The notes beneath the pieces were generated by a model that was not told the DNA's origin, did no database searches, and saw nothing but the letters and a program-made list of their open reading frames with translations. The position numbers and the translations under genes were made by a program. Below, piece by piece: positions 1-6,486 of a stretch of DNA of 10,025 nt. The DNA is from Candidatus Dojkabacteria bacterium (lineage in GTDB: Bacteria; Patescibacteriota; Dojkabacteria; J137), in the NCBI GenBank assembly GCA_020429495.1, contig JAGQLJ010000089.1, forward strand, positions 1 through 10,025. Reading direction: 5' to 3'. Each line of letters begins with the position of its first letter. The stretch's first letter is position 1.

Positions 1-1949
1 GCTTTTAATGTTTCGGAAATTATATTAGTTTTATATTCGTCTGACTGAGTTGTTGGAACTAATTTTATGTCATATATAAATGATTCTTCTCCTTCATTGA
101 TTGTTATGTCTTTCTTAAATTCTTTATATCCTGACTGTTTTACTTCTAGTCGGTATTGCCCTGGGCTTAAAATAAAGCCATATCTTCCTTCCAGATCACT
201 AATAGTTTGAGTTATTTTGAACTGTGAGCCTTGTGTAAATATTTGACATACAGCAAATGAAATAGGTTTATTATCAACACCGCTGGTTACAACTCCCCAT
301 GGGCTGCTACTTTCTTTACCCAATACTACTCCAAACAGTTTTGCACCAAGTCCAGGTACAGCTGCTAATAATGAAAAGATTGGTAAAATATTTAGAGAAA
401 GCAGAATAATTGCAAACAAGGCTGCTAATCCACTAGTGCTTGTTTCTTGCGCAATAGAATCTACAACTGAATTTTCTAATACTGTTCCTTTTAATAAGTT
501 TTGAGATTTTAGAACTTCAGAAACAATTGAAGGAACTTCATTTATCTCAATTTCTTGTCCATAACAGTTCTTTACTTGTTCTTGAAGTTGATCTGGATTA
601 TTTTGAAAATCATTTAGTAAATCTTGATAAACAGGATCATTAACTATATCTGGTACCTCAGTATTTGTATTATCAGGATTATCAGTGGTAGTATCAGGAT
701 TTTGGTTATTGGTATTGTCTGTTGGACATTGTGTCTGAGTTGGGATATTAAATACAATTTGTCTATCAAAACTATTACCATCAAAATCACTACCTACAAC
801 TCTCAAAAAGTTTACTTGATTAGCTAATATTCGACCTGTTCCAGGAATTGTAATGGTATATGAATTTTGATTACCTGCAACTTGAACACCTGGTGTAGAT
901 ACAGTCACTTGCTGACCATTAACATAGAATATTACTGTAGATAAATCCACTCCAGACCCATCATCACCAAGTGTAATAATAATATTGTCATTAACGCTAA
1001 TATTAGTATCTAAATTTATTGGACTTATAAAACCAACAACAGGCTCATCAGTATCTGTTGTTACAGGTTGCGCTTGAGGTATATTAAATATTATTTGTTT
1101 GCTAAAACTATTTCCTGAGATATCGTTACCTGTCACTACTACAGTACTAGCTTGATCAGTAGGGAAATCGTCAGCAGGATTAATTGTGAAATTATAGTTA
1201 TTTGCATTTCCAGTATAAGTTACTTCAGTATCAGAGACCTGATAAGAAACTCCACTAATAATAAATCTTAGACTATCTAAATCTACTCCACTTAGGTCAT
1301 CTGTTATTTGAAGAGTTACATTTGAAGTAAGTGCAACTCCAGTTGCCCCATTGGTTGGAGATTGAAATACAACCTGTGGAGCTGTAGTATCTGCCTCACA
1401 CGGTCCATTAATAAATGTGTAAGATCCATTGGTAACACTACTTAATAAATCATTACTTGTTAATGCGTCTGCAATATTACTATCCGTTGTTGCTCCAATA
1501 TGATCAAACCGAATATCAAAGTTAGTTGTTGTAGCTGACGCAGATGAGGTAAAGGTAATAGTAGCAAATGTTTTATTTGTGCTGAGTGTAGAAAAAAAAG
1601 ATGCTCCAGCTAGCTTTATTGTTCCAGTTGTTGTATTAACATTATTATAAAAATATGTTTCGAATGCATTTCCAGGTGTAACTTGTATTCCAGAGATGTT
1701 AGGATTTTGGTCAATAATTGTGATTACATTTGGATCATAGGTTACTTCAATTTCAGCAGCATTTGATACTTCACCTTCAGGATTCACATCAATTGAAATA
1801 GACCTTTGGCAAGTCTTTTCAAAAGATTTAGTTGCAGGATTAAACTTAAAAGATGCAGCTTGCACATTTGTAGAATAAAGAAATGTTAAAGCTAAAAAGC
1901 TTAATAAAAATATTAGAATTCTTTTTAATAAATTAATTACAGATTGCAT
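1..1949 (-). CDS. Secreted cohesin-like / Ig-like repeat surface protein with membrane segment, 3' end cut by window edge
   Basis: An unbroken frame of 649 codons runs from ATG at 1949 to the left edge with no stop, so the C-terminus lies outside. Residues 7-32 are a signal peptide or anchor ending near VQAA. Residues about 35-182 resemble a cohesin fold: a beta strand ISIDV (51-55), then AAEIEVTYDPNV (64-75), and a late ATITF strand (129-133); Cys47 and Cys184 flank it. Two Ig-like repeats follow (about 186-291 and 299-402), each with a D-SGVDL motif and an FNIP ending. An Asn/Thr/Asp-rich linker (403-432) leads to a hydrophobic stretch (507-531), then a carboxypeptidase-regulatory-like domain (548-632; DLEGRYGFILSPGQYRLEV, then GY). 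The start overlaps the end of the upstream dockerin gene by 17 bp, suggesting coupled translation. A role as surface scaffold or adhesin is inferred. The cohesin call comes from pattern reading, not a profile search. Confidence 0.85.
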   Translation of the reverse strand, partial: MQSVINLLKRILIFLLSFLALTFLYSTNVQAASFKFNPATKSFEKTCQRSISIDVNPEGEVSNAAEIEVTYDPNVITIIDQNPNISGIQVTPGNAFETYFYNNVNTTTGTIKLAGASFFSTLSTNKTFATITFTSSASATTTNFDIRFDHIGATTDSNIADALTSNDLLSSVTNGSYTFINGPCEADTTAPQVVFQSPTNGATGVALTSNVTLQITDDLSGVDLDSLRFIISGVSYQVSDTEVTYTGNANNYNFTINPADDFPTDQASTVVVTGNDISGNSFSKQIIFNIPQAQPVTTDTDEPVVGFISPINLDTNISVNDNIIITLGDDGSGVDLSTVIFYVNGQQVTVSTPGVQVAGNQNSYTITIPGTGRILANQVNFLRVVGSDFDGNSFDRQIVFNIPTQTQCPTDNTNNQNPDTTTDNPDNTNTEVPDIVNDPVYQDLLNDFQNNPDQLQEQVKNCYGQEIEINEVPSIVSEVLKSQNLLKGTVLENSVVDSIAQETSTSGLAALFAIILLSLNILPIFSLLAAVPGLGAKLFGVVLGKESSSPWGVVTSGVDNKPISFAVCQIFTQGSQFKITQTISDLEGRYGFILSPGQYRLEVKQSGYKEFKKDITINEGEESFIYDIKLVPTTQSDEYKTNIISETLK

Positions 1950-2598
1950 ATGCTTTTTCTCTAGGTGAGCAATCACCCGACTTAAAGTAATTATCAATAG
2001 TTACAGAAATGTCTAAAACATTAACCTCACCATCTTGATTCAAATCGTTTTTATCATCATTTGTTTCTAATGTTGCAATTTGAGTTGCAAGATCAAGAGA
2101 ATTTATATAATTATCATAAACGTTACTTGTTTCTCCTGCAATTAATCCTCCTGAACTTGAGAAATTAAGATAAGAAACTGCTCCTCCAAATGTTGTTACT
2201 GGACCAAATTTTTTTCTTAAGTGAGATTTACCTCTTATATAAAATACATAGCTGTCTTCACCTGCAAATATTCCATCTGAACATAAATCAAAGACCCCTT
2301 TTCCATTTGAATCCGCACTTGTTGCCGTAGTTGTTCCTAAATAATCCTGAGTTGAATCTAGATAAACTTCTACATTTAAGTTTGTGCCCCAATTACCTGA
2401 AACTGGAAGCCTGCTTTCTGGATACACAACTAGCTCTAGTGCACACCCAACCACATTAGCAGAAACTGTTACATCATCCTGAGCACTTGACTGCTGAACA
2501 TTATTTATTCCAGAGTAGTATAAAACAACCAGTATTACAAAATTTAAAATGATAAATAAGTAAATCAAAACTCTGTTATTTTGATAGAAATATCCCAT
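1933..2598 (-). CDS. Secreted or membrane-anchored dockerin-domain protein
   Basis: The 221-residue product has an N-terminal hydrophobic segment (10-30) that could be a signal peptide or uncleaved anchor. A beta-rich domain follows (about 45-148), with Cys52 and Cys106 and a conserved-looking KSHLRKKFG stretch (124-132). The C-terminus (about 153-207) is a type I dockerin. Its second repeat, DLNQDGEVNVLD (185-196), is a textbook calcium-binding loop. The first repeat (GETSNVYDNYINSLDLA, 155-171) keeps the NSLD core but has a longer, less canonical loop. Dockerins bind cohesin domains in a calcium-dependent way, and the overlapping downstream gene encodes a cohesin-like domain. No catalytic domain is visible, so this is not an obvious glycoside hydrolase; the middle domain may be a ligand-binding or structural Ig-like fold. 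A -10-like TAGAAT ends 5 nt before the start codon. Confidence 0.88.
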   Translation of the reverse strand: MGYFYQNNRVLIYLFIILNFVILVVLYYSGINNVQQSSAQDDVTVSANVVGCALELVVYPESRLPVSGNWGTNLNVEVYLDSTQDYLGTTTATSADSNGKGVFDLCSDGIFAGEDSYVFYIRGKSHLRKKFGPVTTFGGAVSYLNFSSSGGLIAGETSNVYDNYINSLDLATQIATLETNDDKNDLNQDGEVNVLDISVTIDNYFKSGDCSPREKAYAICN

Positions 2599-2603
2599 TA
2601 TTC

Positions 2604-2632
2604 ATTCTAGAGTTTATTGAAAGAAAGATCAA
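2604..2632 (-). promoter_or_regulatory. Probable sigma-70-type promoter of the dockerin-cohesin pair
   Basis: On the minus strand TTGATC (2632-2627) is followed after exactly 17 nt by TAGAAT (2609-2604). Only 5 nt separate the -10 box from the ATG at 2598, so transcription would start at or next to the start codon and give a leaderless mRNA. This is the best -35/-10 pair in the 106-bp gap after the DUF2207 gene. It implies the two downstream genes can be transcribed independently. Confidence 0.5.
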
Positions 2633-2666
2633 AACAGTATTTAGTAGTTAGTGCTGAGTTTACGTA

Positions 2667-2692
2667 GTTTCTAAGTACTTATTACTCAGAAC
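2667..2692 (-). other. Imperfect hairpin just after the DUF2207 stop codon
   Basis: The minus-strand RNA can form a 9-bp stem (GTTCTGAGT with ACTTAGAAAC, one G-U pair and one bulged A) around a 7-nt loop, 12 nt past the DUF2207 stop. A second copy of the pairing arm (ACTCAG, 2659-2654) could compete for the same CTGAGT strand. There is no U-tract, so it is not a classical intrinsic terminator. It may slow transcription, stabilise the 3' end, or be chance. Confidence 0.25.
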
Positions 2693-2704
2693 CTATAACT
2701 GGTA

Positions 2705-4759
2705 TTACCATCCACCTACGCTTCCGCCACCTCCTCCACCTCCTGAGAAACCTCCAAAAGATGAGCCTGATGAAAATCCACCTCCTGACCAACCACCCCC
2801 AGAAGCCATACCTCCACTTGAAGATGTATTAACAAAAGTATTTTCAGTTGTTGATGCAAAATTTCTAGCAAAACTGCTAAATAAAACTGCATCTGTAATA
2901 TCTGAGCCTTCGTACCATTCTGGTGTTTGGTTATATATATCTTTAAAATTCTTTGCCCATTGTTTTTCAATACCAAATACAACTGCATATGAAAGATATT
3001 TTTCAAATAATTCAGGTGTAAGATTTTGTACTCTAAATCTCTCAGCAGTTTCTAAATACATTTTAAACCCTTGTATTTCCGCAAACACTTCAGAGCCCTT
3101 ATGAGTTTTGGCTGGCATATATTGAGAAATGATTAGATATCCTAAACCACCAACCGCTAAAGCTACTCCAATTGTTAAAAAGCTTAACTCTCCAGTTAAC
3201 ATTGTAAAAAGTATTGAGCCTCCAACGGCAATAGCAATTCCTGCAATAAGTCCAAATACGCCAAGTCCTACATATAGCAATCTAGTTGATTCAGGGTTTT
3301 CTTCAAAATAGCCATCATCCTTCATTTTTTGGTATATATCTTTTGTTAATGAAAAAATCTTAGTTGTAAAAGAGTTACTCTTTAAATTTTTTGTATTAAC
3401 TTTATCAGCATTACCAAATAAAGCTTTGATTAAATCTTTTTCTATTTCATCTAGTTGCTCACCTTCCTTACCTTCTAGTTTTGTTAGCTCATATTCTTTA
3501 TTCTTTTTTACTTCTTTAATATGGATAAATCCTCGATATGCTAGATCAATTATTGTTCCAGATATATCTCGTTTATCTACTTTTTCATCTTTTAGTGATC
3601 CTAGTAAATATGGCATTATTCCTTCTGGAGGAGAAAATTTGGGAACAATAGTTCTAACTTTATCGATATCTCGACCATGGTTAAACCATTTTCTGTAAAC
3701 ATAAATCGGTGCACCAACAATTGCTAATATACCTACTAAGAAAAGAATATTATTTAATAGGATTAATATTGTCATCCATATTTGTGGAGTTAGATTAATA
3801 TTAATTTCTTCAGTTTCATTTGGTGCAATATCAACTTCGTACTTCTGCTCGTTATAACCAAGTCGATCAGCAGATATTGTGTAACTTCCTGATGGCAAGT
3901 TTTCAATTTTATTATCTTGTAATGCTTCTATCTTAAATCCATTAAAGAAAATGTCAGCACCAAGTGTAGGTCTTACATAATTAAAATTTACTTGTGCAAG
4001 TTCATCAAGCTCATTTTGCTCAAATCTATAAACTAATGTTGTATAAACATTTGCAGGAATACTTCTTAAATTAAATGTAACTGAATTATCCGCACTATTA
4101 TATTGTGATGTGATTTGGTTAGCTAGGATATACCCAGGCCATTCAAACTTATCTAGGTCAACCTTAACTGAATCAGGGAATTTTATTGTTAGTGTTCCAT
4201 TTTCAATTCTACTTGTTCTACCTTCTGGAAATACATTCCAATAGAAGTATGGGTATAGCTCATCACTTGCCTTATCTACTCTTAACCATTGAATTCCACC
4301 ATAAACATCATATTCTACTTCCCAGTTATATTTTTCATCTACAACATATTCTTCCTCATCTTTAAGTCTTTTTTCTATTCTAAAACTTTTTTTGTAACCA
4401 TCATCTACTATATATAGCTTGTATTTATCTTTTGGTACTTTAAGTCCATCTTGTGACATTCCTTTAAACAATAAAAACTCAAAACCACCGCATGTGTATG
4501 CAAGGTTATTTGTACATATTTGAGTTTTATTATCATCTTCTAAAGTTATGTCTCTTCGTATTCCATTTAAATTGCCATTAAATACTGCATCAAGATTTTC
4601 TTTAACGCTAAAAGCTGAGCTCTTTTTTATATCAATAGTTACATCATAATTTGGATAGTCTACCTGAAGAGCAAAAACTTTTGTCTTCGTAACTAAGCCT
4701 ACAATACAAATAATTGAAGTAATTAGCAATAATTTATAAATTTTTAGTATTTTGTCCAT
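2705..4759 (-). CDS. DUF2207 family membrane protein with PEGA-like insert and Gly-rich tail
   Basis: The 684-residue protein fits the DUF2207 pattern: a signal peptide (about 8-31), a large extracytoplasmic beta domain (32-260; Cys82 and Cys90 could pair), a membrane helix (326-353), a cytoplasmic winged-helix-like region (about 370-485, including KRDISGTIIDLAYRGFI), two more membrane helices (494-519, 524-546), a helical segment (SEVFAEIQGFKMYLETAERFR, split around 556-576), and a C-terminal Gly/Ser tail (649-684). Between the beta domain and the first helix, residues about 264-323 look like a PEGA domain (ADIFFNG, then LPSGSYTISADRLGY), which is not a standard part of the family as I know it. 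The function of DUF2207 is not established. The gene diverges from the small gene at 4807 and lies upstream of the dockerin gene on the same strand. No Shine-Dalgarno sequence precedes the ATG. Confidence 0.93.
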   Translation of the reverse strand: MDKILKIYKLLLITSIICIVGLVTKTKVFALQVDYPNYDVTIDIKKSSAFSVKENLDAVFNGNLNGIRRDITLEDDNKTQICTNNLAYTCGGFEFLLFKGMSQDGLKVPKDKYKLYIVDDGYKKSFRIEKRLKDEEEYVVDEKYNWEVEYDVYGGIQWLRVDKASDELYPYFYWNVFPEGRTSRIENGTLTIKFPDSVKVDLDKFEWPGYILANQITSQYNSADNSVTFNLRSIPANVYTTLVYRFEQNELDELAQVNFNYVRPTLGADIFFNGFKIEALQDNKIENLPSGSYTISADRLGYNEQKYEVDIAPNETEEININLTPQIWMTILILLNNILFLVGILAIVGAPIYVYRKWFNHGRDIDKVRTIVPKFSPPEGIMPYLLGSLKDEKVDKRDISGTIIDLAYRGFIHIKEVKKNKEYELTKLEGKEGEQLDEIEKDLIKALFGNADKVNTKNLKSNSFTTKIFSLTKDIYQKMKDDGYFEENPESTRLLYVGLGVFGLIAGIAIAVGGSILFTMLTGELSFLTIGVALAVGGLGYLIISQYMPAKTHKGSEVFAEIQGFKMYLETAERFRVQNLTPELFEKYLSYAVVFGIEKQWAKNFKDIYNQTPEWYEGSDITDAVLFSSFARNFASTTENTFVNTSSSGGMASGGGWSGGGFSSGSSFGGFSGGGGGGGSVGGW

Positions 4760-4762
4760 TCT

Positions 4763-4786
4763 GTTATATTAATAGATTAGTATAAC
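4763..4786. promoter_or_regulatory. 24-bp dyad in the divergent promoter region
   Basis: GTTATA-T-TAAT and ATTA-G-TATAAC are inverted around a central AG, so 10 of 11 arm positions match. The dyad sits in the 47-bp gap between the divergent DUF2207 and 4807 genes. Each strand reads a -10-like hexamer inside it: TATACT on minus (4784-4779, 19 nt before the DUF2207 ATG) and TATAAC on plus (4781-4786, 20 nt before the ATG at 4807). It could be a repressor operator over both promoters, or simply a symmetric bidirectional promoter. Confidence 0.5.
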
Positions 4787-4806
4787 GCTTTTTAAAAGAT
4801 TTTTTA

Positions 4807-5178
4807 ATGGATGAAATACAAACTGATACACAAGTTGCTCTAGAAGAACGATTAATCTTATTAGAAGAAAAAGTAGAAAAATTAAACCTTCTTAATAGAT
4901 ATTCTGAAATGCAAGATGAATGGGACAAAAGTCTTACACGAATAGTTTTAGTAGTGGTTTTTACATACCTGTTCGTAGTACTTTTTATGTATTTTTTAGG
5001 AGTTGAAAATCCTATAATAAACGCATTACTACCTGCTGGTGCGTATATTCTTTCTACAAGAACAATTCCATATGTAAAGAAAATTTGGATTAAACAATAT
5101 CTAGAAGAAGAGTCTAAAGAGAAAGAGGCAACAGAGCCAAAAGTCGATTTACCTGAAGGGGATGAATCTACTAATTAA
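4807..5178 (+). CDS. Small coiled-coil protein with two predicted membrane segments, function unknown
   Basis: The 123-residue product has a charged, heptad-like N-terminal helix (about 10-40; LEERLILLEEKVEKLNLL) likely to form a coiled coil. Two hydrophobic segments follow (46-65, and 69-82 continuing to about 90), then a basic PYVKKIWIKQY stretch (88-98) and an acidic Glu/Lys-rich tail. The positive residues after the second helix suggest both ends lie in the cytoplasm. I do not recognise a named family; small two-helix proteins of this shape are common hypotheticals in reduced genomes. It is the only plus-strand gene between the two minus-strand blocks. It diverges from the DUF2207 gene, with which it may share a regulatory dyad, and its TAA stop interlocks with the stop of the convergent signal peptidase gene (4-bp overlap). 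Confidence 0.85.
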   Translation: MDEIQTDTQVALEERLILLEEKVEKLNLLNRYSEMQDEWDKSLTRIVLVVVFTYLFVVLFMYFLGVENPIINALLPAGAYILSTRTIPYVKKIWIKQYLEEESKEKEATEPKVDLPEGDESTN

Positions 5179-5753
5179 AGAGGCCAAAATTTAAGTACTA
5201 CTTTTCCTTTGATTTTAGAAATATCAATTGGACCTAGCTCTCTTGAGTCGTAGCTAACATCTCTGTTATCTCCCATTAAGAAAAATTCTGTGTCTGATAG
5301 AGTTACGGAAGGGCCATTATTAACAAGCTTAGTTCCATCTTTTTTAAGATTATTCAATATTTCATAATCTTCAACATATTGAACTCCATCAATATACAAG
5401 TTTTTATTTTTCATACTAATTGTTTCACCGGGCAATCCAATAACTCTTTTAACAATATCTCCTTCTGTTTTATCGTTAAAAACGACAACATCATTTCGCT
5501 GATATTCAATACCTAATGATTGGCCAAAATCACTACCAAATAGCCAAGAGTATGGTCTACTTACTAAAAGAAAATCATTATTATTATAATTTGGAAGCAT
5601 TGATGGTCCATTGACCTCATTTGGTGTGAATACAAAAAAGTATAGTACTGCAAATATTGTAATAATTGCAGCAATTATTGTTACTAACCAAGCTAGGTAA
5701 TTTCTTTTATGAACTGTATTGTCTTCTAAAAAAGGATTATCCTTTGCATTCAT
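5175..5753 (-). CDS. lepB: Signal peptidase I (second of a tandem pair)
   Basis: Signal peptidase I cleaves leader peptides from exported proteins at the outer face of the cytoplasmic membrane. The 192-residue protein has one N-terminal membrane helix (20-43) followed by the family boxes in order: GPSMLPNY with nucleophile Ser51, RNDVVVF (87-93), KRVIGLPGE with general base Lys102 (102-110), and GDNRDVSYDSRELG (161-174). The Ser/Lys dyad is therefore intact. It starts 1 bp after the stop of the paralogue upstream, so the two are surely co-transcribed and probably coupled in translation. It ends at FWPL, 17 residues earlier than its partner. The gene symbol is by family; a sipS-type name would serve equally. 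Confidence 0.96.
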   Translation of the reverse strand: MNAKDNPFLEDNTVHKRNYLAWLVTIIAAIITIFAVLYFFVFTPNEVNGPSMLPNYNNNDFLLVSRPYSWLFGSDFGQSLGIEYQRNDVVVFNDKTEGDIVKRVIGLPGETISMKNKNLYIDGVQYVEDYEILNNLKKDGTKLVNNGPSVTLSDTEFFLMGDNRDVSYDSRELGPIDISKIKGKVVLKFWPL

Positions 5754-5754
5754 A

Positions 5755-6384
5755 TTATTGAGATATTAAGTCACTTTTACCTCTTTCTGCAATTCCAAAT
5801 TCGCTAAGCGGCCAAAATCTAAAGATCACTTTACCTTTGATCCATGATTCTTTTATGGCACCGAGTGCTCTAGAATCATGACTTACATTTCTATTATCAC
5901 CAGATAGGAAATATTCATCTGCACCAAGTTGATATGGTGGATCACCATCTCTTAAGAATGAACCATCTCGCCTTAAATCATTATATAAATCGTAGTACTC
6001 TTCTAATTTTTTATCATTAACATAATATGAACCATCTTCAATTCTAATTGTATCTCCTGGGACAGCAATAACTCTTTTCACAAAATCTGAAAGTCCAGGC
6101 TTTTGAAAAACAACAACATCTCCTCTTTGGTAGTTAAGTCCAAGTGCATCTCCAATGCTTGTATCGTTAAACCATCTGTGCAGTTTGCTAGTAAATAATA
6201 AATCACCATCATTATAGTTAGGCTCCATTGAAGGCCCGTCTACTTCATTTGGTGTTACCAAAAATACATATAGAAAAATTGATAAAACAACTGCTATCGC
6301 AATTGATTGTAGAATATCAACAAAAATGTTTTCTTGATTTGTTGTTACTTGTCTAATTAATTGTTGTCCTTCCTGTTCATTCAT
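5755..6384 (-). CDS. lepB: Signal peptidase I (first of a tandem pair)
   Basis: This 209-residue paralogue of the next gene has a membrane helix (24-43), then GPSMEPNY with Ser52, RGDVVVF (87-93), KRVIAVPGD with Lys103 (103-111), and GDNRNVSHDSRALG (162-175). All catalytic boxes are intact, so both copies should be active. The two proteins share the FxxTPNEVxGPSM junction and an insert with LGxxYQR, which points to a local duplication. They differ mainly at the N-terminus, around the substrate-facing loops, and in a C-terminal extension (EFGIAERGKSDLISQ) present only here. It begins the two-gene unit. A possible extended -10 box lies 6 nt before the ATG, and a strong palindrome lies upstream. 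Confidence 0.96.
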   Translation of the reverse strand: MNEQEGQQLIRQVTTNQENIFVDILQSIAIAVVLSIFLYVFLVTPNEVDGPSMEPNYNDGDLLFTSKLHRWFNDTSIGDALGLNYQRGDVVVFQKPGLSDFVKRVIAVPGDTIRIEDGSYYVNDKKLEEYYDLYNDLRRDGSFLRDGDPPYQLGADEYFLSGDNRNVSHDSRALGAIKESWIKGKVIFRFWPLSEFGIAERGKSDLISQ

Positions 6385-6390
6385 ATTTTT

Positions 6391-6417
6391 AAAATACCAC
6401 TTTCAATTATCGAACAA
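6391..6417 (-). promoter_or_regulatory. Candidate promoter of the signal peptidase pair
   Basis: The minus strand carries an extended -10, TGGTATTTT (6399-6391), with a -35-like TTGTTC (6417-6412) at a short 15-nt spacing. The -10 box ends 6 nt before the ATG at 6384, again predicting a leaderless mRNA. A competing candidate is a perfect TATAAT at 6429-6424, which would give a leader of about 33 nt but has a poor -35 inside the palindrome. Confidence 0.35.
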
Positions 6418-6431
6418 TTAAAGATTATATG

Positions 6432-6472
6432 CAAACAGTAGGGGCAGGTCTAAGACCTGCCCCTACTGTTTG
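6432..6472. repeat. 41-bp perfect palindrome (20-bp arms, 1-nt centre)
   Basis: The arm CAAACAGTAGGGGCAGGTCT (6432-6451) is repeated exactly as its reverse complement at 6453-6472 around a single A. The arms are 11/20 G+C, with a GGGGCAGG core, against strongly AT-rich surroundings. The sequence lies in the 102-bp gap between the FKBP stop and the signal peptidase start. No run of T follows on either strand, so it is not a typical intrinsic terminator, though so stable a hairpin may still stop or protect transcripts. The form (GTAGGGGCAGG plus its inverse) also fits a small dispersed palindromic repeat of the REP/MITE type. Confidence 0.93.
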
Positions 6473-6486
6473 GGATTATTCATTTA

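Noticed and set aside
624..827. Open plus-strand frame of 67 codons
   Set aside because: It lies antisense inside the cohesin-like gene and its product is low-complexity, Ile-rich sequence typical of a shadow frame.
1..2598. A true cellulosome locus
   Set aside because: Cohesin-like and dockerin modules are present, but there is no glycoside hydrolase, carbohydrate-binding module or multi-cohesin scaffoldin in the window.
2708..2815. Short GGN-type tandem repeats as a CRISPR or satellite
   Set aside because: The repeats are in frame and encode the Gly-rich tail of the DUF2207 protein; there are no spacers.
2716..3006. Second minus-strand frame of 96 codons
   Set aside because: It is a shifted reading of the end of the DUF2207 gene; the Gly-codon repeat keeps this frame open by composition.
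3129..3698. Two plus-strand frames of 60 and 90 codons
   Set aside because: Both are antisense to the DUF2207 coding region, rich in Ser/Pro/Ile, with no domain pattern or promoter.
6432..6472. Palindrome as a standard rho-independent terminator for the FKBP gene
   Set aside because: The stem is strong but no T-run follows on the minus strand, so a plain terminator call is not supported; it is listed as a repeat instead.
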